30,397 bases of DNA from Lachnospiraceae bacterium. GTDB taxonomy: Bacteria > Bacillota > Clostridia > Lachnospirales > Lachnospiraceae. A model generated the notes under the pieces. That model ran no database searches. It had not been told where the DNA came from and saw only the letters and a list, made by a program, of their open reading frames with translations. Shown one piece after another: positions 7,468 through 15,421 of this stretch (position 1 is its first letter; each line of letters begins with the position of its first letter). A program made the position numbers and the translations under genes. Location of the stretch: NCBI GenBank assembly GCA_014804225.1, contig JAAVAF010000100.1, positions 1 to 30,397 on the forward strand. Reading direction: 5' to 3'.

Positions 7468-8046
7468 TTATAGATACTCTTTAAATGCATACTCAAACAA
7501 AAGCGTCAATGTATTGAGAAGCTCGTCCTGAAAAGCCTTCTCTTCCGAATACTCGGTATTGTTTAACCGGTTGTTCTCTGCAATTTTTTCAAAATATGCC
7601 TTCCTGTTGGCAATCAATTCCGCATCCGGGTAACAGGCTAAATGAATCCCTGTCAATCCTCTGCAAATTTCCGCATAAGCTTCAGGGGCTTTCTCCATTA
7701 GCTCAAATGCACAGTCAAAATAAAGCAACTGCGGATTAATCCGTTTCCATCTGGGCACCACTCCCGGCATTTCATATCGGGTTATAAAATATTTTGTTTC
7801 CACAATAATTACCTTCAGCCTCTTTGCAATTTTGGGCTCTTCCAGAAACAGTGTTTCGACATGCTTTCTGATTTCATCAATTCTTCTTTCAAAATATATC
7901 TTCGCATTGTCCTCGTCCGAATGCTCTGTCACGTTCTCTCCTTTTGGAACATAATTAAAAAATTGCGTTTCTTCAAGCAGAGATAATACATCCCACAACT
8001 CCTGATACACTGTCTTGATCGCATTTCTGATTTCGCTCTTTTCCAT
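7468..8046 (-). CDS. Protein of unknown function, mostly helical
   Basis: 192 residues from ATG 8044-8046; GAGG lies 9 bases upstream. An in-frame start at 8061 overlaps the ribosome site. The sequence is charged and predicted helical, with a repeated acidic/basic pattern (YFERRIDEIRKHVETLFLEE) and a single aromatic block. No signal or membrane segment and no family recognised. It is the first gene after the terminator at 8111-8138 and seems to start the unit 8046-5513. Confidence 0.65.
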   Translation of the reverse strand: MEKSEIRNAIKTVYQELWDVLSLLEETQFFNYVPKGENVTEHSDEDNAKIYFERRIDEIRKHVETLFLEEPKIAKRLKVIIVETKYFITRYEMPGVVPRWKRINPQLLYFDCAFELMEKAPEAYAEICRGLTGIHLACYPDAELIANRKAYFEKIAENNRLNNTEYSEEKAFQDELLNTLTLLFEYAFKEYL

Positions 8047-8110
8047 AAACATCTGCCTCACTTTCCATTTTAGGTTTTGGTGAACTTTTTACATTGTTTA
8101 TTATAAAAAG

Positions 8111-8138
8111 AGAGAGGGCTACTTTTTCCACCCTCTCT
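8111..8138 (-). terminator. Terminator after the DUF6994-like gene
   Basis: AGAGAGGG (8111-8118) pairs with CCCTCTCT (8131-8138) around 12 bases, followed on the minus strand by CTTTTT. It divides the accessory block into an upstream unit ending at 8292 and a downstream unit starting near 8046. Confidence 0.75.
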
Positions 8139-8291
8139 GCAAATTTCTTTTTAGCGAATAATATTTCTTATTATCATGGACTAAAATTTCTTAGTTGTTC
8201 ACTTTTCCATAATCATGGAAAGCCTTCTAACAAGCTCGCCTAAAACTTCGCGTAATAGTAGTTTTTGTAATGTTGATTGAAAGAAAAACAA

Positions 8292-9233
8292 TTAGTTGTT
8301 TAACACCTCCTCTATCGCTTTCGATCTTAATTCCGTACTTTCTTTTACATTCTTTAAAAGTATATATAATTCTTTATCATGATCCATATCCCGGATTTTC
8401 TTAATCTTAGTAATATCCAATGCGGTTGACGTATCTTCATTTGCCATGTCCCGGATTAAATACTTATCCTCTTTCTTTATTACAAAATCTGCAAATTTTA
8501 ATTTCTCAACATAACCCTCAAAAGTTTCAAATATTGACAGCCACCGATATATCGCTTTCTTTTCATCTTCACATTGACGAATAAATAAAATATTGTTAGG
8601 ATACTTCTCCTTATACTCTTCTTCAAAACTTTTATAATTTATCTTTTTTTCAGAATACACATCATAAAAACAATTAATTTCATGCAATGTTATGTCAACT
8701 CTATCCTCAATATATCCTCCTACACCTCGATGCATATTATATATACTCTTATAATCCCTTCCTATTTTGACTTTTGGCCATATAAACGATCCACCTATAG
8801 TTCTTGTTCCATAAATACAACTCGCGACAAATCTTCTTTGTTCTGAGTCGTCTGCTCCTTTATCATCATCACACCTTACAGAAAGGTACCTTGCATATGG
8901 ATAGCTTTTTTCTCCATTCCATGCCTTAGACTTTTTGTGTTTTTTAGAAATATCGCTGTATGGTACCGAAAATCCAAATTGATCAGATGTTAAATACATA
9001 ACATCTTGATTATCTTGAAATTTTATTGCAAATGGATAATCGCTTTTATCAGGTCCTTTAAATCCTAATCCCAACATTTTTTCTAAAAACTTTGCTAAAT
9101 CGTTATAAAAAACTACATCCTTATATCTTACAGTGTCTATATCTTCATAAGGACATTCTCTATTAGGTTTATTTAAATATTCTATGTATTCGTTTATAAA
9201 ATTCGTTTTTTCATAATACTTTAAACTATTCAT
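8292..9233 (-). CDS. DUF6994-like protein, copy 1
   Basis: 313 residues from ATG 9231-9233, with GGAG 11 bases upstream. The longer frame to 9278 would overlap the end of the WYL gene. The most recognisable stretch is GGSFIWPK, then NMHRGVGGYIEDRVDITLHE. I recall this arrangement (W-P, N-x-x-R-G, D-R-x-D-x-T-L) from an uncharacterised family annotated DUF6994, but this is from memory. No transmembrane segment. A shorter version of the same pattern occurs in the protein at 15369-16238. It follows the WYL regulator by 16 bases and precedes a terminator. Function unknown. Confidence 0.65.
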   Translation of the reverse strand: MNSLKYYEKTNFINEYIEYLNKPNRECPYEDIDTVRYKDVVFYNDLAKFLEKMLGLGFKGPDKSDYPFAIKFQDNQDVMYLTSDQFGFSVPYSDISKKHKKSKAWNGEKSYPYARYLSVRCDDDKGADDSEQRRFVASCIYGTRTIGGSFIWPKVKIGRDYKSIYNMHRGVGGYIEDRVDITLHEINCFYDVYSEKKINYKSFEEEYKEKYPNNILFIRQCEDEKKAIYRWLSIFETFEGYVEKLKFADFVIKKEDKYLIRDMANEDTSTALDITKIKKIRDMDHDKELYILLKNVKESTELRSKAIEEVLNN

Positions 9234-9249
9234 AGTTTTGTTTTCTCCA

Positions 9250-10479
9250 TTATTCTTTATCCAATTCATACTTTTCATTAAGATTCCGTACCTTCTCTAT
9301 CACATCATTCCTTATCTCCTCCGGCGCAACCACTTCCACCCGGTCGCTGTATTGAAGTGCCCAATGTACCATTGCAAACGGGGAACATTCCACCTTTACA
9401 ATATCATCATAAGGCGCCGTTTTTTCCGTTTCCACAAATCGAAATTGATCTCCAAACCAATCATGCAAAAAAGTATAATCAGCCCTAATCCTCCTTGTAG
9501 GATCATCCTCCTGTTTGGGACTTTTTATTTTTAATGTAATCCATATCGGCTTGTCATAGGACATGTTGAGATGCTTCAATTGAAAATCTTCCGTCCATTC
9601 CATTGGTAAATTTTCAACGCTTCTCTTTGGGATTCTAGGCAGACCCTTAATTTCCAACGCTTCATTTTCTCCCGGAATTTCAATGTCCGTCATTAAATCA
9701 ATTCTCCAAATGGACATATTTCTTACTTTTTCCCCTTTTATTACTACTTCCTTGCAAGCCAGTAAGTAATATCTCCCAACGCTTGCGACGATATAATAAG
9801 GACTTACTGTATCTTTTCTGTCTCTGACCGGTTCGAGTTTCTTTTGATAGGTATATCCGTTAAATCGGAATGCAACCTGTACATTGTTATCAATCGCTTT
9901 TTGAATTGTCAGCAGATTCCTTCTAAGCTGCTCTCTGTCTGTAAGCTCCGGTTCCATCACCTTACAAATCTGTTTTGGACCCTTTTTATAAAATTTCGTT
10001 GTCAGATTTTCCTCTACCTTTTCAATCAAATTTCGAGCGGATTTCGTATCCAATGTTTTCGTTGACAGAATCCCCTCAATTATGCTGTTAATTTCATCAT
10101 AGGAAAACGTTCTGTTATAATATAAACCGTTAATATGCATCGTCTGATCAGCAAATTCATCACACTCCTCTTCATTGTCAAAAAGCGCTTCCTCTTCACA
10201 ATCTTCTGCAACATCTCCATAATATTTTTTAAAATCATGAAAATAAATTTTCCAGTCTTTCTCCGGCTTATAACCTTTCTCAGCACTATTCATCGCATAC
10301 GCCATATCTTTAATCAATCTGTTAAAGGTCTCTTTATTTCCTATGTATTCCTCTATTTCCGACTTTCTCATCTCAGCCTGTGTTGTAGGATGTTCCGCAT
10401 CCGTATTCTTTCTTAAATATTCCCAAATCTTAAACATCCGTTCAAATCTTGCCGCCTTACTTAATTTTCTCTTTCCCAT
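9250..10479 (-). CDS. WYL-domain transcriptional regulator
   Basis: 409 residues; ATG with GAGGAG 6 bases upstream. The N-terminal third (about 1-100) is basic and helical and may contain a winged helix. The central part carries the WYL-domain signature: SPYYIVASVGRYYLLA followed about 20 residues later by MSIWRIDLM. A C-terminal extension typical of WYL proteins follows (residues 290-400). WYL proteins sense nucleic-acid or nucleotide ligands and often control phage-defence and DNA- or RNA-stress genes. It is the only obvious DNA-binding protein inside the phosphoesterase/macrodomain block, so it is the best candidate for the block's regulator. Confidence 0.85.
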   Translation of the reverse strand: MGKRKLSKAARFERMFKIWEYLRKNTDAEHPTTQAEMRKSEIEEYIGNKETFNRLIKDMAYAMNSAEKGYKPEKDWKIYFHDFKKYYGDVAEDCEEEALFDNEEECDEFADQTMHINGLYYNRTFSYDEINSIIEGILSTKTLDTKSARNLIEKVEENLTTKFYKKGPKQICKVMEPELTDREQLRRNLLTIQKAIDNNVQVAFRFNGYTYQKKLEPVRDRKDTVSPYYIVASVGRYYLLACKEVVIKGEKVRNMSIWRIDLMTDIEIPGENEALEIKGLPRIPKRSVENLPMEWTEDFQLKHLNMSYDKPIWITLKIKSPKQEDDPTRRIRADYTFLHDWFGDQFRFVETEKTAPYDDIVKVECSPFAMVHWALQYSDRVEVVAPEEIRNDVIEKVRNLNEKYELDKE

Positions 10480-10530
10480 ATTTTGCTCCTCTCGTATGCG
10501 GTGCTGTTTTCTAAAATGTTCCTGTCCCTT

Positions 10531-11133
10531 TTAGGTACGTTCATCTGTTTGTTTCTCTATTTCATCAAAACATAAAATTTCTTCCAATGTTCTTGGTTTA
10601 TAATTAATTACACTTTTCATACAGCCAACATTATATGCTTTGACATCTTGTCCATTTGCATGTCTACACTCGTTTTTCATGCCTTCAATACATTTCTGAA
10701 AATAAGCATCTTCCGCACCATTATGTACATGTCCATATAATAATACTGCACCTCTATTCATCCTGTTCCAACTAAAGATGGGATAATGACTCAATACTAG
10801 ATGGTAAGTTTCTTTATGTGCAGTATCTTTGATTTCTTTATAATCGTAAATTCCTGAAAACAACTGCTTGTATCGAAAATCTGAAACCTGATCATGGTTC
10901 CCCTTTATAAGAACTTTTTGTCCTTTCAGTTTTGCCACAAAAGCTATCAATTCCTCATTCGTGCCGCGCATACTGATATCGCCAAGTATATATACGGTAT
11001 CTCCGTTTGTGACTGTATCATTCCAATTTTTCATGATTGCACGATGCATTTCTTCCAATGTAGAAAATGGGCGATTATCATATTTAATAGCTGCCTCATG
11101 AAATAAATGTAAGTCGCTTATATAATAATTCAA
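10531..11133 (-). CDS. Calcineurin-like metallophosphoesterase, copy B
   Basis: 200 residues. The start is TTG at 11131-11133, 7-8 bases after AAGGTG; no ATG occurs near. Motifs in order: SDLHLFH at the N-terminus, GDISMRG, GNHD, LSHYP and GHVHNG. All metal ligands of the calcineurin-like fold are present. It belongs to the short YfcE-like/COG4186-type branch (from memory), different from the PPP-type copies A, C and D. Substrate unknown; members hydrolyse cyclic or linear phosphodiesters. It lies between the HAD gene and the WYL regulator. Confidence 0.88.
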   Translation of the reverse strand: MNYYISDLHLFHEAAIKYDNRPFSTLEEMHRAIMKNWNDTVTNGDTVYILGDISMRGTNEELIAFVAKLKGQKVLIKGNHDQVSDFRYKQLFSGIYDYKEIKDTAHKETYHLVLSHYPIFSWNRMNRGAVLLYGHVHNGAEDAYFQKCIEGMKNECRHANGQDVKAYNVGCMKSVINYKPRTLEEILCFDEIEKQTDERT

Positions 11134-11254
11134 ATTATAACACCTTCTTCCTATGTATTTTTACTATATAAAACAATTACTTATTTTATCGCTGCATTTT
11201 TGTATATAGGAATACCATATCCAATACCCTAAAAATATAATATTCTCATACAAA

Positions 11255-11728
11255 CTACGAAAACTCTTTTATATATTCACGAAATAGGATTGCCTCTACC
11301 GCCGGTGTTTTGGATGCAAAGGCTGCATTCTCAATTCCATCTGTTATCAACAGTCTCTCCCATAATTTGGGGAAATCTTCAAAGTCAAATCGATTATCAT
11401 CCAATATAATGTACTCATCTATCTCCGAATGCTCCTTAAGATAATCTTGGATTCCCTGACCTCTGTTATTCCAGTGACCTTCTGTCTTCGCAGATATCTC
11501 AAGACCATATTCCATCAGCTTTCCTCTTAAATAATTGAGGTCATCTCCTATCCTGACATGTTTCCAGTCAGATGTCAGAACAATATCTCCCCCGCCATAT
11601 TTTTTTATCGCTCTCTCCAGAATCCTAATCCTAGTATCATCCACTCCTATATGACCATCTGGAGAGCTTATTACTGTCTTCCTTGTATTTAAGACGCCGT
11701 CCACATCCAAAAAAATCGCAAAACTCAT
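11255..11728 (-). CDS. HAD-superfamily protein of the RNA-repair-associated (SAK) type
   Basis: 157 residues; ATG with GGGAGG 10 bases upstream. HAD motif I is FLDVDGVLN (nucleophile Asp8, acid Asp10), motif II is DIVLTSDWK, and the late acidic motif is YIILDDNRFDF. There is no large cap domain. This compact form resembles the HAD domain found alone or fused in Swiss-army-knife RNA repair proteins (Pfam HAD_SAK, from memory), where it is proposed to remove phosphates from RNA ends. That function is inferred. It sits among metallophosphoesterases and close to a PARG-like gene, which supports a nucleotide or RNA-end processing theme. Confidence 0.75.
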   Translation of the reverse strand: MSFAIFLDVDGVLNTRKTVISSPDGHIGVDDTRIRILERAIKKYGGGDIVLTSDWKHVRIGDDLNYLRGKLMEYGLEISAKTEGHWNNRGQGIQDYLKEHSEIDEYIILDDNRFDFEDFPKLWERLLITDGIENAAFASKTPAVEAILFREYIKEFS

Positions 11729-11806
11729 ATGATAATTGCCTCCCTTGCCAGAACTTCCAACTATATTATGGAAATTAGCATGTTCAAAATTTTAAAGATG
11801 GATTGC

Positions 11807-11935
11807 TCACAGATATTTTTCCTGCAGTCTTTTTATCTCGTTCCGGATCCTCTTCTTTTCGAAAAATTGAATTTTCTCAAGCAGCTTTTGATATTGATTA
11901 TAGCATCCGTATATATCAAAAACAATGTATCGCAT
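11807..11935 (-). pseudogene. Truncated copy of a PPP metallophosphoesterase (copy E)
   Basis: An ATG (11933-11935) with GGGAG 8 bases upstream opens a 42-codon frame. Its first 28 residues (MRYIVFDIYGCYNQYQKLLE, then KIQFFEKK) match the start of phosphoesterase A, including at the DNA level. The metal motif SDIHG has become FDIYG. Similarity then stops and the frame ends in unrelated residues. The rest of the enzyme is missing. It is a remnant of duplication within the island and is unlikely to be functional. Confidence 0.8.
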
Positions 11936-11952
11936 ATCGGAATCTCCCTTTG

Positions 11953-12234
11953 CTATTTTTCTTTGAAACATTCAAGTTGTTCCGGACTAATCTCACAAAT
12001 TTCTTGTCTTTCCCTGACAAAATCATCATCGTTGAATATTTTCTCCTTCTTGTCATTCACTTCTTCAAACAACTCATAATCTAAATCACTAATTGAAAAA
12101 AATTTCCATATTCCCACTCTAAATGACCGATAATGCTCATCGTTCTTCTTTCGTTCTTCTAATTCGGAGGAAACTCTTTCAAATGCTCTTCTTAGGTTTA
12201 CATCGTCAAAATATATCCCTCTCCATTCATCCTT
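11953..12234 (-). pseudogene. Open frame without a start codon; probable frameshifted C-terminus of the next gene
   Basis: 93 codons are open on the minus strand from just after a TGA at 12235-12237 to TAG at 11953. The translation looks like real protein: WRGIYFDDVNLRRAFERVSS, then an acidic helical tail ending SPEQLECFKEK. There is no ATG and no ribosome site. The frame begins exactly where the gene 12198-12743 ends in another frame (overlap 12198-12234). The simplest explanation is one gene of about 265 codons split by a one- or two-base indel near 12230. Confidence 0.6.
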
Positions 12235-12743
12235 TCATGGCAGTTCGGATCTTCCAGCAAAAGTAAATAACGTGCACCACTGTCCCTCTGCCACTTCTGT
12301 CCAGCATAGAACATCATCATGGTTCTGACTGCTCTTGCAAATGCTGCGATCAGATAATCATCCGGCACAGACTTTGCCACTACAAAATCAATACTCACCT
12401 CGCCGTTACGGAACAGCTGCAGCGCTTTCGGAATGATCGGTTCAACCCAAGGAATGATATCCTCTTTTGTATATCTGCGGACATAACGAAAATCATCCCC
12501 GCGTCGAAATAAATTGAAAAGCAAACCCGCATTGGGCTCCTCTTTTGATGTTACCTCCATTTTTCTTAAAAAATCTCGAGGCCGCATACTCTCCCATTCA
12601 CGATATTTCTCTATTATTATTCTGCCGTCGGCATCATAACACTGATAATATAAAAGTAATTCATTCACCACTTCTTCTGCCAGCTGGCTCATTTCATCTA
12701 TATTTGCCTCTGTAATCTCCACCTTTTCATCAATCATATTCAT
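12198..12743 (-). CDS. Protein of unknown function, probably truncated by frameshift
   Basis: 181 residues from ATG 12741-12743, which has AGGAGA 9 bases upstream. The sequence is soluble and largely helical, with landmarks RPRDFLRKMEV, FNLFRRGDDFRYVRRYTKED and AARAVRT-like FARAVRTMMMFY. I do not recognise a family. The last residues (CHERMNGEGYILTM) look like an out-of-frame reading, because the neighbouring frame reads on as KDEWRGIYFDDVN and stays open for 93 codons. The intact protein was therefore probably about 265 residues. It lies upstream of the phosphoesterase fragment and downstream of the PARG-like gene. Confidence 0.6.
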   Translation of the reverse strand: MNMIDEKVEITEANIDEMSQLAEEVVNELLLYYQCYDADGRIIIEKYREWESMRPRDFLRKMEVTSKEEPNAGLLFNLFRRGDDFRYVRRYTKEDIIPWVEPIIPKALQLFRNGEVSIDFVVAKSVPDDYLIAAFARAVRTMMMFYAGQKWQRDSGARYLLLLEDPNCHERMNGEGYILTM

Positions 12744-12772
12744 ATGTTGTCTTCTCCTATATACAATCACTT

Positions 12773-12889
12773 TTACCCTTTTATCAGGAAACCCTCTTTC
12801 ATTTCCATTAAGAAACTTTCCTTCAAAATAATATTCGGATTCATAATTAGAATCGAATCACAATCCCACCCTGGCATCTTGATATCCAT
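12773..12889 (-). CDS. Possible 38-residue small protein
   Basis: ATG at 12887-12889 lies 1 base after the stop of the PARG-like gene. The frame reads MDIKMPGWDCDSILIMNPN, then a short helical tail ending EGFLIKG. The ribosome site is weak (AGAAAGATGAA). It may be a real small gene translated by coupling, or a leftover of a larger one. No family recognised. Confidence 0.3.
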   Translation of the reverse strand: MDIKMPGWDCDSILIMNPNIILKESFLMEMKEGFLIKG

Positions 12890-12890
12890 T

Positions 12891-13757
12891 TCATCTTTCT
12901 CTGGCTAATGTTCTTTTAAAAACATCATAGTTCTTTGTATCTCTCGGCGGGCAGTACACAGCAAACTCTATGGTTTCAAAGCTGTACAGATATTTTTTAA
13001 CAGTCTCCTTCATAGCTCTTGCTACCACGTCGGGTGAATTTTGAAATGCTCCGCAGCCAAAAGCTCCTAAAATTACCACTTCTGCACCATTCGCTTTTGC
13101 AATGTCAAGGATCCTGCTCATACGTTTCTTATGCAGCTCCAATAATTCACTTGGTTTTATGTTAACCGCTTTACTGCCAGAGTCCGGATTCATAGCATTG
13201 CTTGGCATACTGCGCAGATTCGGTGCCGCACAAGATATTACATCTATTTCATACCAGAGTTTCTCAGGTAATAACGTCGGCATATCGGTATCATTCCTAA
13301 ACACGGTAACCTTTGGTGTATAAATGCAATCATCATTATATAAAGCGTTTATCTGATCGGATTTTAAATCTTGGCGGTGCTTATCATGAAATTGACTTAC
13401 CACCCGACTATCAGAAATACAAGAATACAACGTACTGCATCGACAGATTGCTTCTTCCTGCGCATTCGAACCTTTTGTGACACCGCCTCCGGCGTTCGTT
13501 GCAGATGCAAAATTAAGTACGCAAACATTCTTTTCTGAATATTGACTTGCTGCAGCAAGGCTTCTCTTCTGTGATACCACAACATTTGCAGGCACATTAT
13601 ATTTATCTGCAGGAATAGAAATCTGCTCACTTTCAGCGATAACCTTTTGATTTTGTTTGGAAAAATTGATTGAATCGACCAATTTCTTATTTGTACAATA
13701 AAGATGCTTCGTCTCTTCAAAAATCTCTACTCGTTCTTCACGTAAATCTTTATACAT
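12891..13757 (-). CDS. PARG-like macrodomain protein (TIGR02452/DUF2263 type)
   Basis: 288 residues from ATG 13755-13757, with GGAGG about 6 bases upstream. The signature of poly(ADP-ribose) glycohydrolases, GGG-X6-8-QEE, is seen as GGGVTKGSNAQEE at about residues 90-102. It is preceded by VLNFASATNAG and followed by CRCSTLY. The later macrodomain loop appears as VVILGAFGCGAFQN. The length matches the microbial TIGR02452 family. Bacterial PARGs remove ADP-ribose chains from proteins, and related macrodomain proteins also act on ADP-ribosylated nucleic acids. No ADP-ribosyltransferase is present in the window, so the substrate may come from phage, host or another locus. It follows the GNAT gene by 32 bases. 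Confidence 0.88.
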   Translation of the reverse strand: MYKDLREERVEIFEETKHLYCTNKKLVDSINFSKQNQKVIAESEQISIPADKYNVPANVVVSQKRSLAAASQYSEKNVCVLNFASATNAGGGVTKGSNAQEEAICRCSTLYSCISDSRVVSQFHDKHRQDLKSDQINALYNDDCIYTPKVTVFRNDTDMPTLLPEKLWYEIDVISCAAPNLRSMPSNAMNPDSGSKAVNIKPSELLELHKKRMSRILDIAKANGAEVVILGAFGCGAFQNSPDVVARAMKETVKKYLYSFETIEFAVYCPPRDTKNYDVFKRTLARER

Positions 13758-13789
13758 AATAATCCTCCTCATTATCTCTACGCCCTGCC

Positions 13790-14692
13790 TCAATGATTTT
13801 GCAGTAAAAGCACATAATCACTAATTTCATTATCGTACACTTTATCCTCATCATCAGGATCAATAAAAATCTGAAATACCAGCACCATTTCCCGATTCTC
13901 AACAAACCCGCATTTCTCCAAAACTTTAACTGCCGCAAGATTATCGGAAATAGTCGTTGCATACAACTTGTCTATCTCAATCGGGATTTGTTCCCCCGTT
14001 TCATCCCGCCATTTGAGATTCCCCTGAGAAACTTCCTCACAAATTTTATGTAATGCCTCTGTACAATACCCCTGTCCTCTATGTGCCTTAGAAACATAAA
14101 ATTCTGCCTCAGTCCTCTCTTCTCCCCGATAACTAATCCCGACATATCCTATCATTTCCTCCTGACAATCTATCAGAAATATTGCATAAAAACAGCATTT
14201 TTCTCTTTCAAAATAGTTTTGAAATTCGAGAACATTATTTTCCGTCGGCTCAACCCCTGAAAAAATCCTAAAATCTCCATCTCCGCGCAGCATTTTCAAA
14301 AAAGGAACATTATCTCTCGCATTATCACTGGGACAAAGCATTAAATGCTCCGTTATAAGCATTTCTCTATCTCTTTTTATCCAAACACTCTTAGGCTCTT
14401 CCGAAAGCATAATCTCTATACAATTTATAAACGTAAGGTCTTTCCGATCACCACTTGCAGCATACTCATACTTATCAATCTTATAAAACTCACTCTCAAT
14501 CATACTGATGCCGTACACATAATAGTCATCGTAGGAATCCGGCACGTCTTCCAGACATATATAGTTATTATAATTTAATGTTTCCAGCATACAGATTGAC
14601 AAACGGTCTATTATTGATAAATAATTGCGCAATTCTCTAAATGTAATATCCGTTTCAATATTCACACGTGCGTTTTCATCTATTTTAGCCAT
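13790..14692 (-). CDS. GNAT-family acetyltransferase with an N-terminal extension
   Basis: 300 residues from ATG 14690-14692; GAGGGGA lies 8 bases upstream. The longer frame to 14722 includes this ribosome site. The C-terminal half (about 140-290) is a RimJ/RimL-type GNAT domain. It has the acetyl-CoA loop SKAHRGQGYCTEAL, followed by YATTISDNLAAVKVLEKCGF, a hallmark of this branch. The N-terminal 130 residues do not match a family I know. The acetyl acceptor is unknown: a protein N-terminus, an aminoglycoside-like compound or an aminoacyl adduct. The gene lies between phosphoesterase C and the PARG-like gene in the same direction. Confidence 0.82.
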   Translation of the reverse strand: MAKIDENARVNIETDITFRELRNYLSIIDRLSICMLETLNYNNYICLEDVPDSYDDYYVYGISMIESEFYKIDKYEYAASGDRKDLTFINCIEIMLSEEPKSVWIKRDREMLITEHLMLCPSDNARDNVPFLKMLRGDGDFRIFSGVEPTENNVLEFQNYFEREKCCFYAIFLIDCQEEMIGYVGISYRGEERTEAEFYVSKAHRGQGYCTEALHKICEEVSQGNLKWRDETGEQIPIEIDKLYATTISDNLAAVKVLEKCGFVENREMVLVFQIFIDPDDEDKVYDNEISDYVLLLQNH

Positions 14693-14746
14693 ATAAACTT
14701 CCCCTCTGACATCATAAATCAAGTGCTGCTTTCATTGGCATTTCCT

Positions 14747-15421
14747 TTAATTTTCCTCATCGTAAGGCAGTACTAACCAGTCTCCTGTTTCCGTCACGCG
14801 GTAAAACTTATTACTGTCGGTATCCAATTTAATTACCGGGACTATACCGCTGTCCAGCGTTGTCCCGTCAATGTAATAATGACTCTCCCCATCATAATAA
14901 ATATCATGAAACCGCGGGTCACCCGAAATTACTCCTGTTCCTATATGCCCAGCTACAATGTTCATGCAGAATTTCCCGGTCTGTGCAGGATATTTTTCTG
15001 TAAAGGTAAAATCATCCGTCCCCCATTCCCACAGATCATCCGCCTCCTCATCCACACCAGCGTGGACAAATATCGTATCTCCTTCCACATGATATCTGCG
15101 AAGATTCTGCATCCATGAAATATATTTGTCATCGTTATCGTCATTGTCCACGCCGGAACCAAAAAACCGGTCTTCCCCGATGGGCCACCGCCCGTCACAT
15201 GCCATATCCTCATGGTTGCCCGCAAGAACAATCACTTTATCAGAACCATAGTTTCGTTCCAGTTCCATAATTCTGTCCAAAACACCATAATTATCCTGCC
15301 CGCCGTGGATATAATCACCACAGAGAATTAGTTTGTTATCCCCCGATAAATCAACCAGACTCAACGCTTCATCGAATGACTGCAGACAACCGTGTATGTC
15401 GCTCATGGCATAAATGTTCAT
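14747..15421 (-). CDS. PPP-family metallophosphoesterase, copy C (altered second motif)
   Basis: 224 residues. The start MNIYAMSDIHGC fits the family, and AAGGA lies about 13 bases upstream. Motifs: SDIHG, then GDYIHGG where PPP enzymes have GDxxDRG, GNHE, HAG and GHIGTG. The change of DRG to HGG removes the usual second Asp and the phosphate-contacting Arg, so activity or specificity may differ. A run of acidic residues (VDNDDNDDKY) follows the GNHE motif. The start overlaps the end of the upstream gene by 53 bases. The original partner stop may have been lost. Confidence 0.85.
   Translation of the reverse strand: MNIYAMSDIHGCLQSFDEALSLVDLSGDNKLILCGDYIHGGQDNYGVLDRIMELERNYGSDKVIVLAGNHEDMACDGRWPIGEDRFFGSGVDNDDNDDKYISWMQNLRRYHVEGDTIFVHAGVDEEADDLWEWGTDDFTFTEKYPAQTGKFCMNIVAGHIGTGVISGDPRFHDIYYDGESHYYIDGTTLDSGIVPVIKLDTDSNKFYRVTETGDWLVLPYDEEN

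Noticed and set aside
8160..8260. Repeated ATCATGGA words and a partial CTTTTCCA/TGGAAAG hairpin after the terminator at 8111
   Set aside because: Short and imperfect; within what AT-rich intergenic DNA shows by chance.
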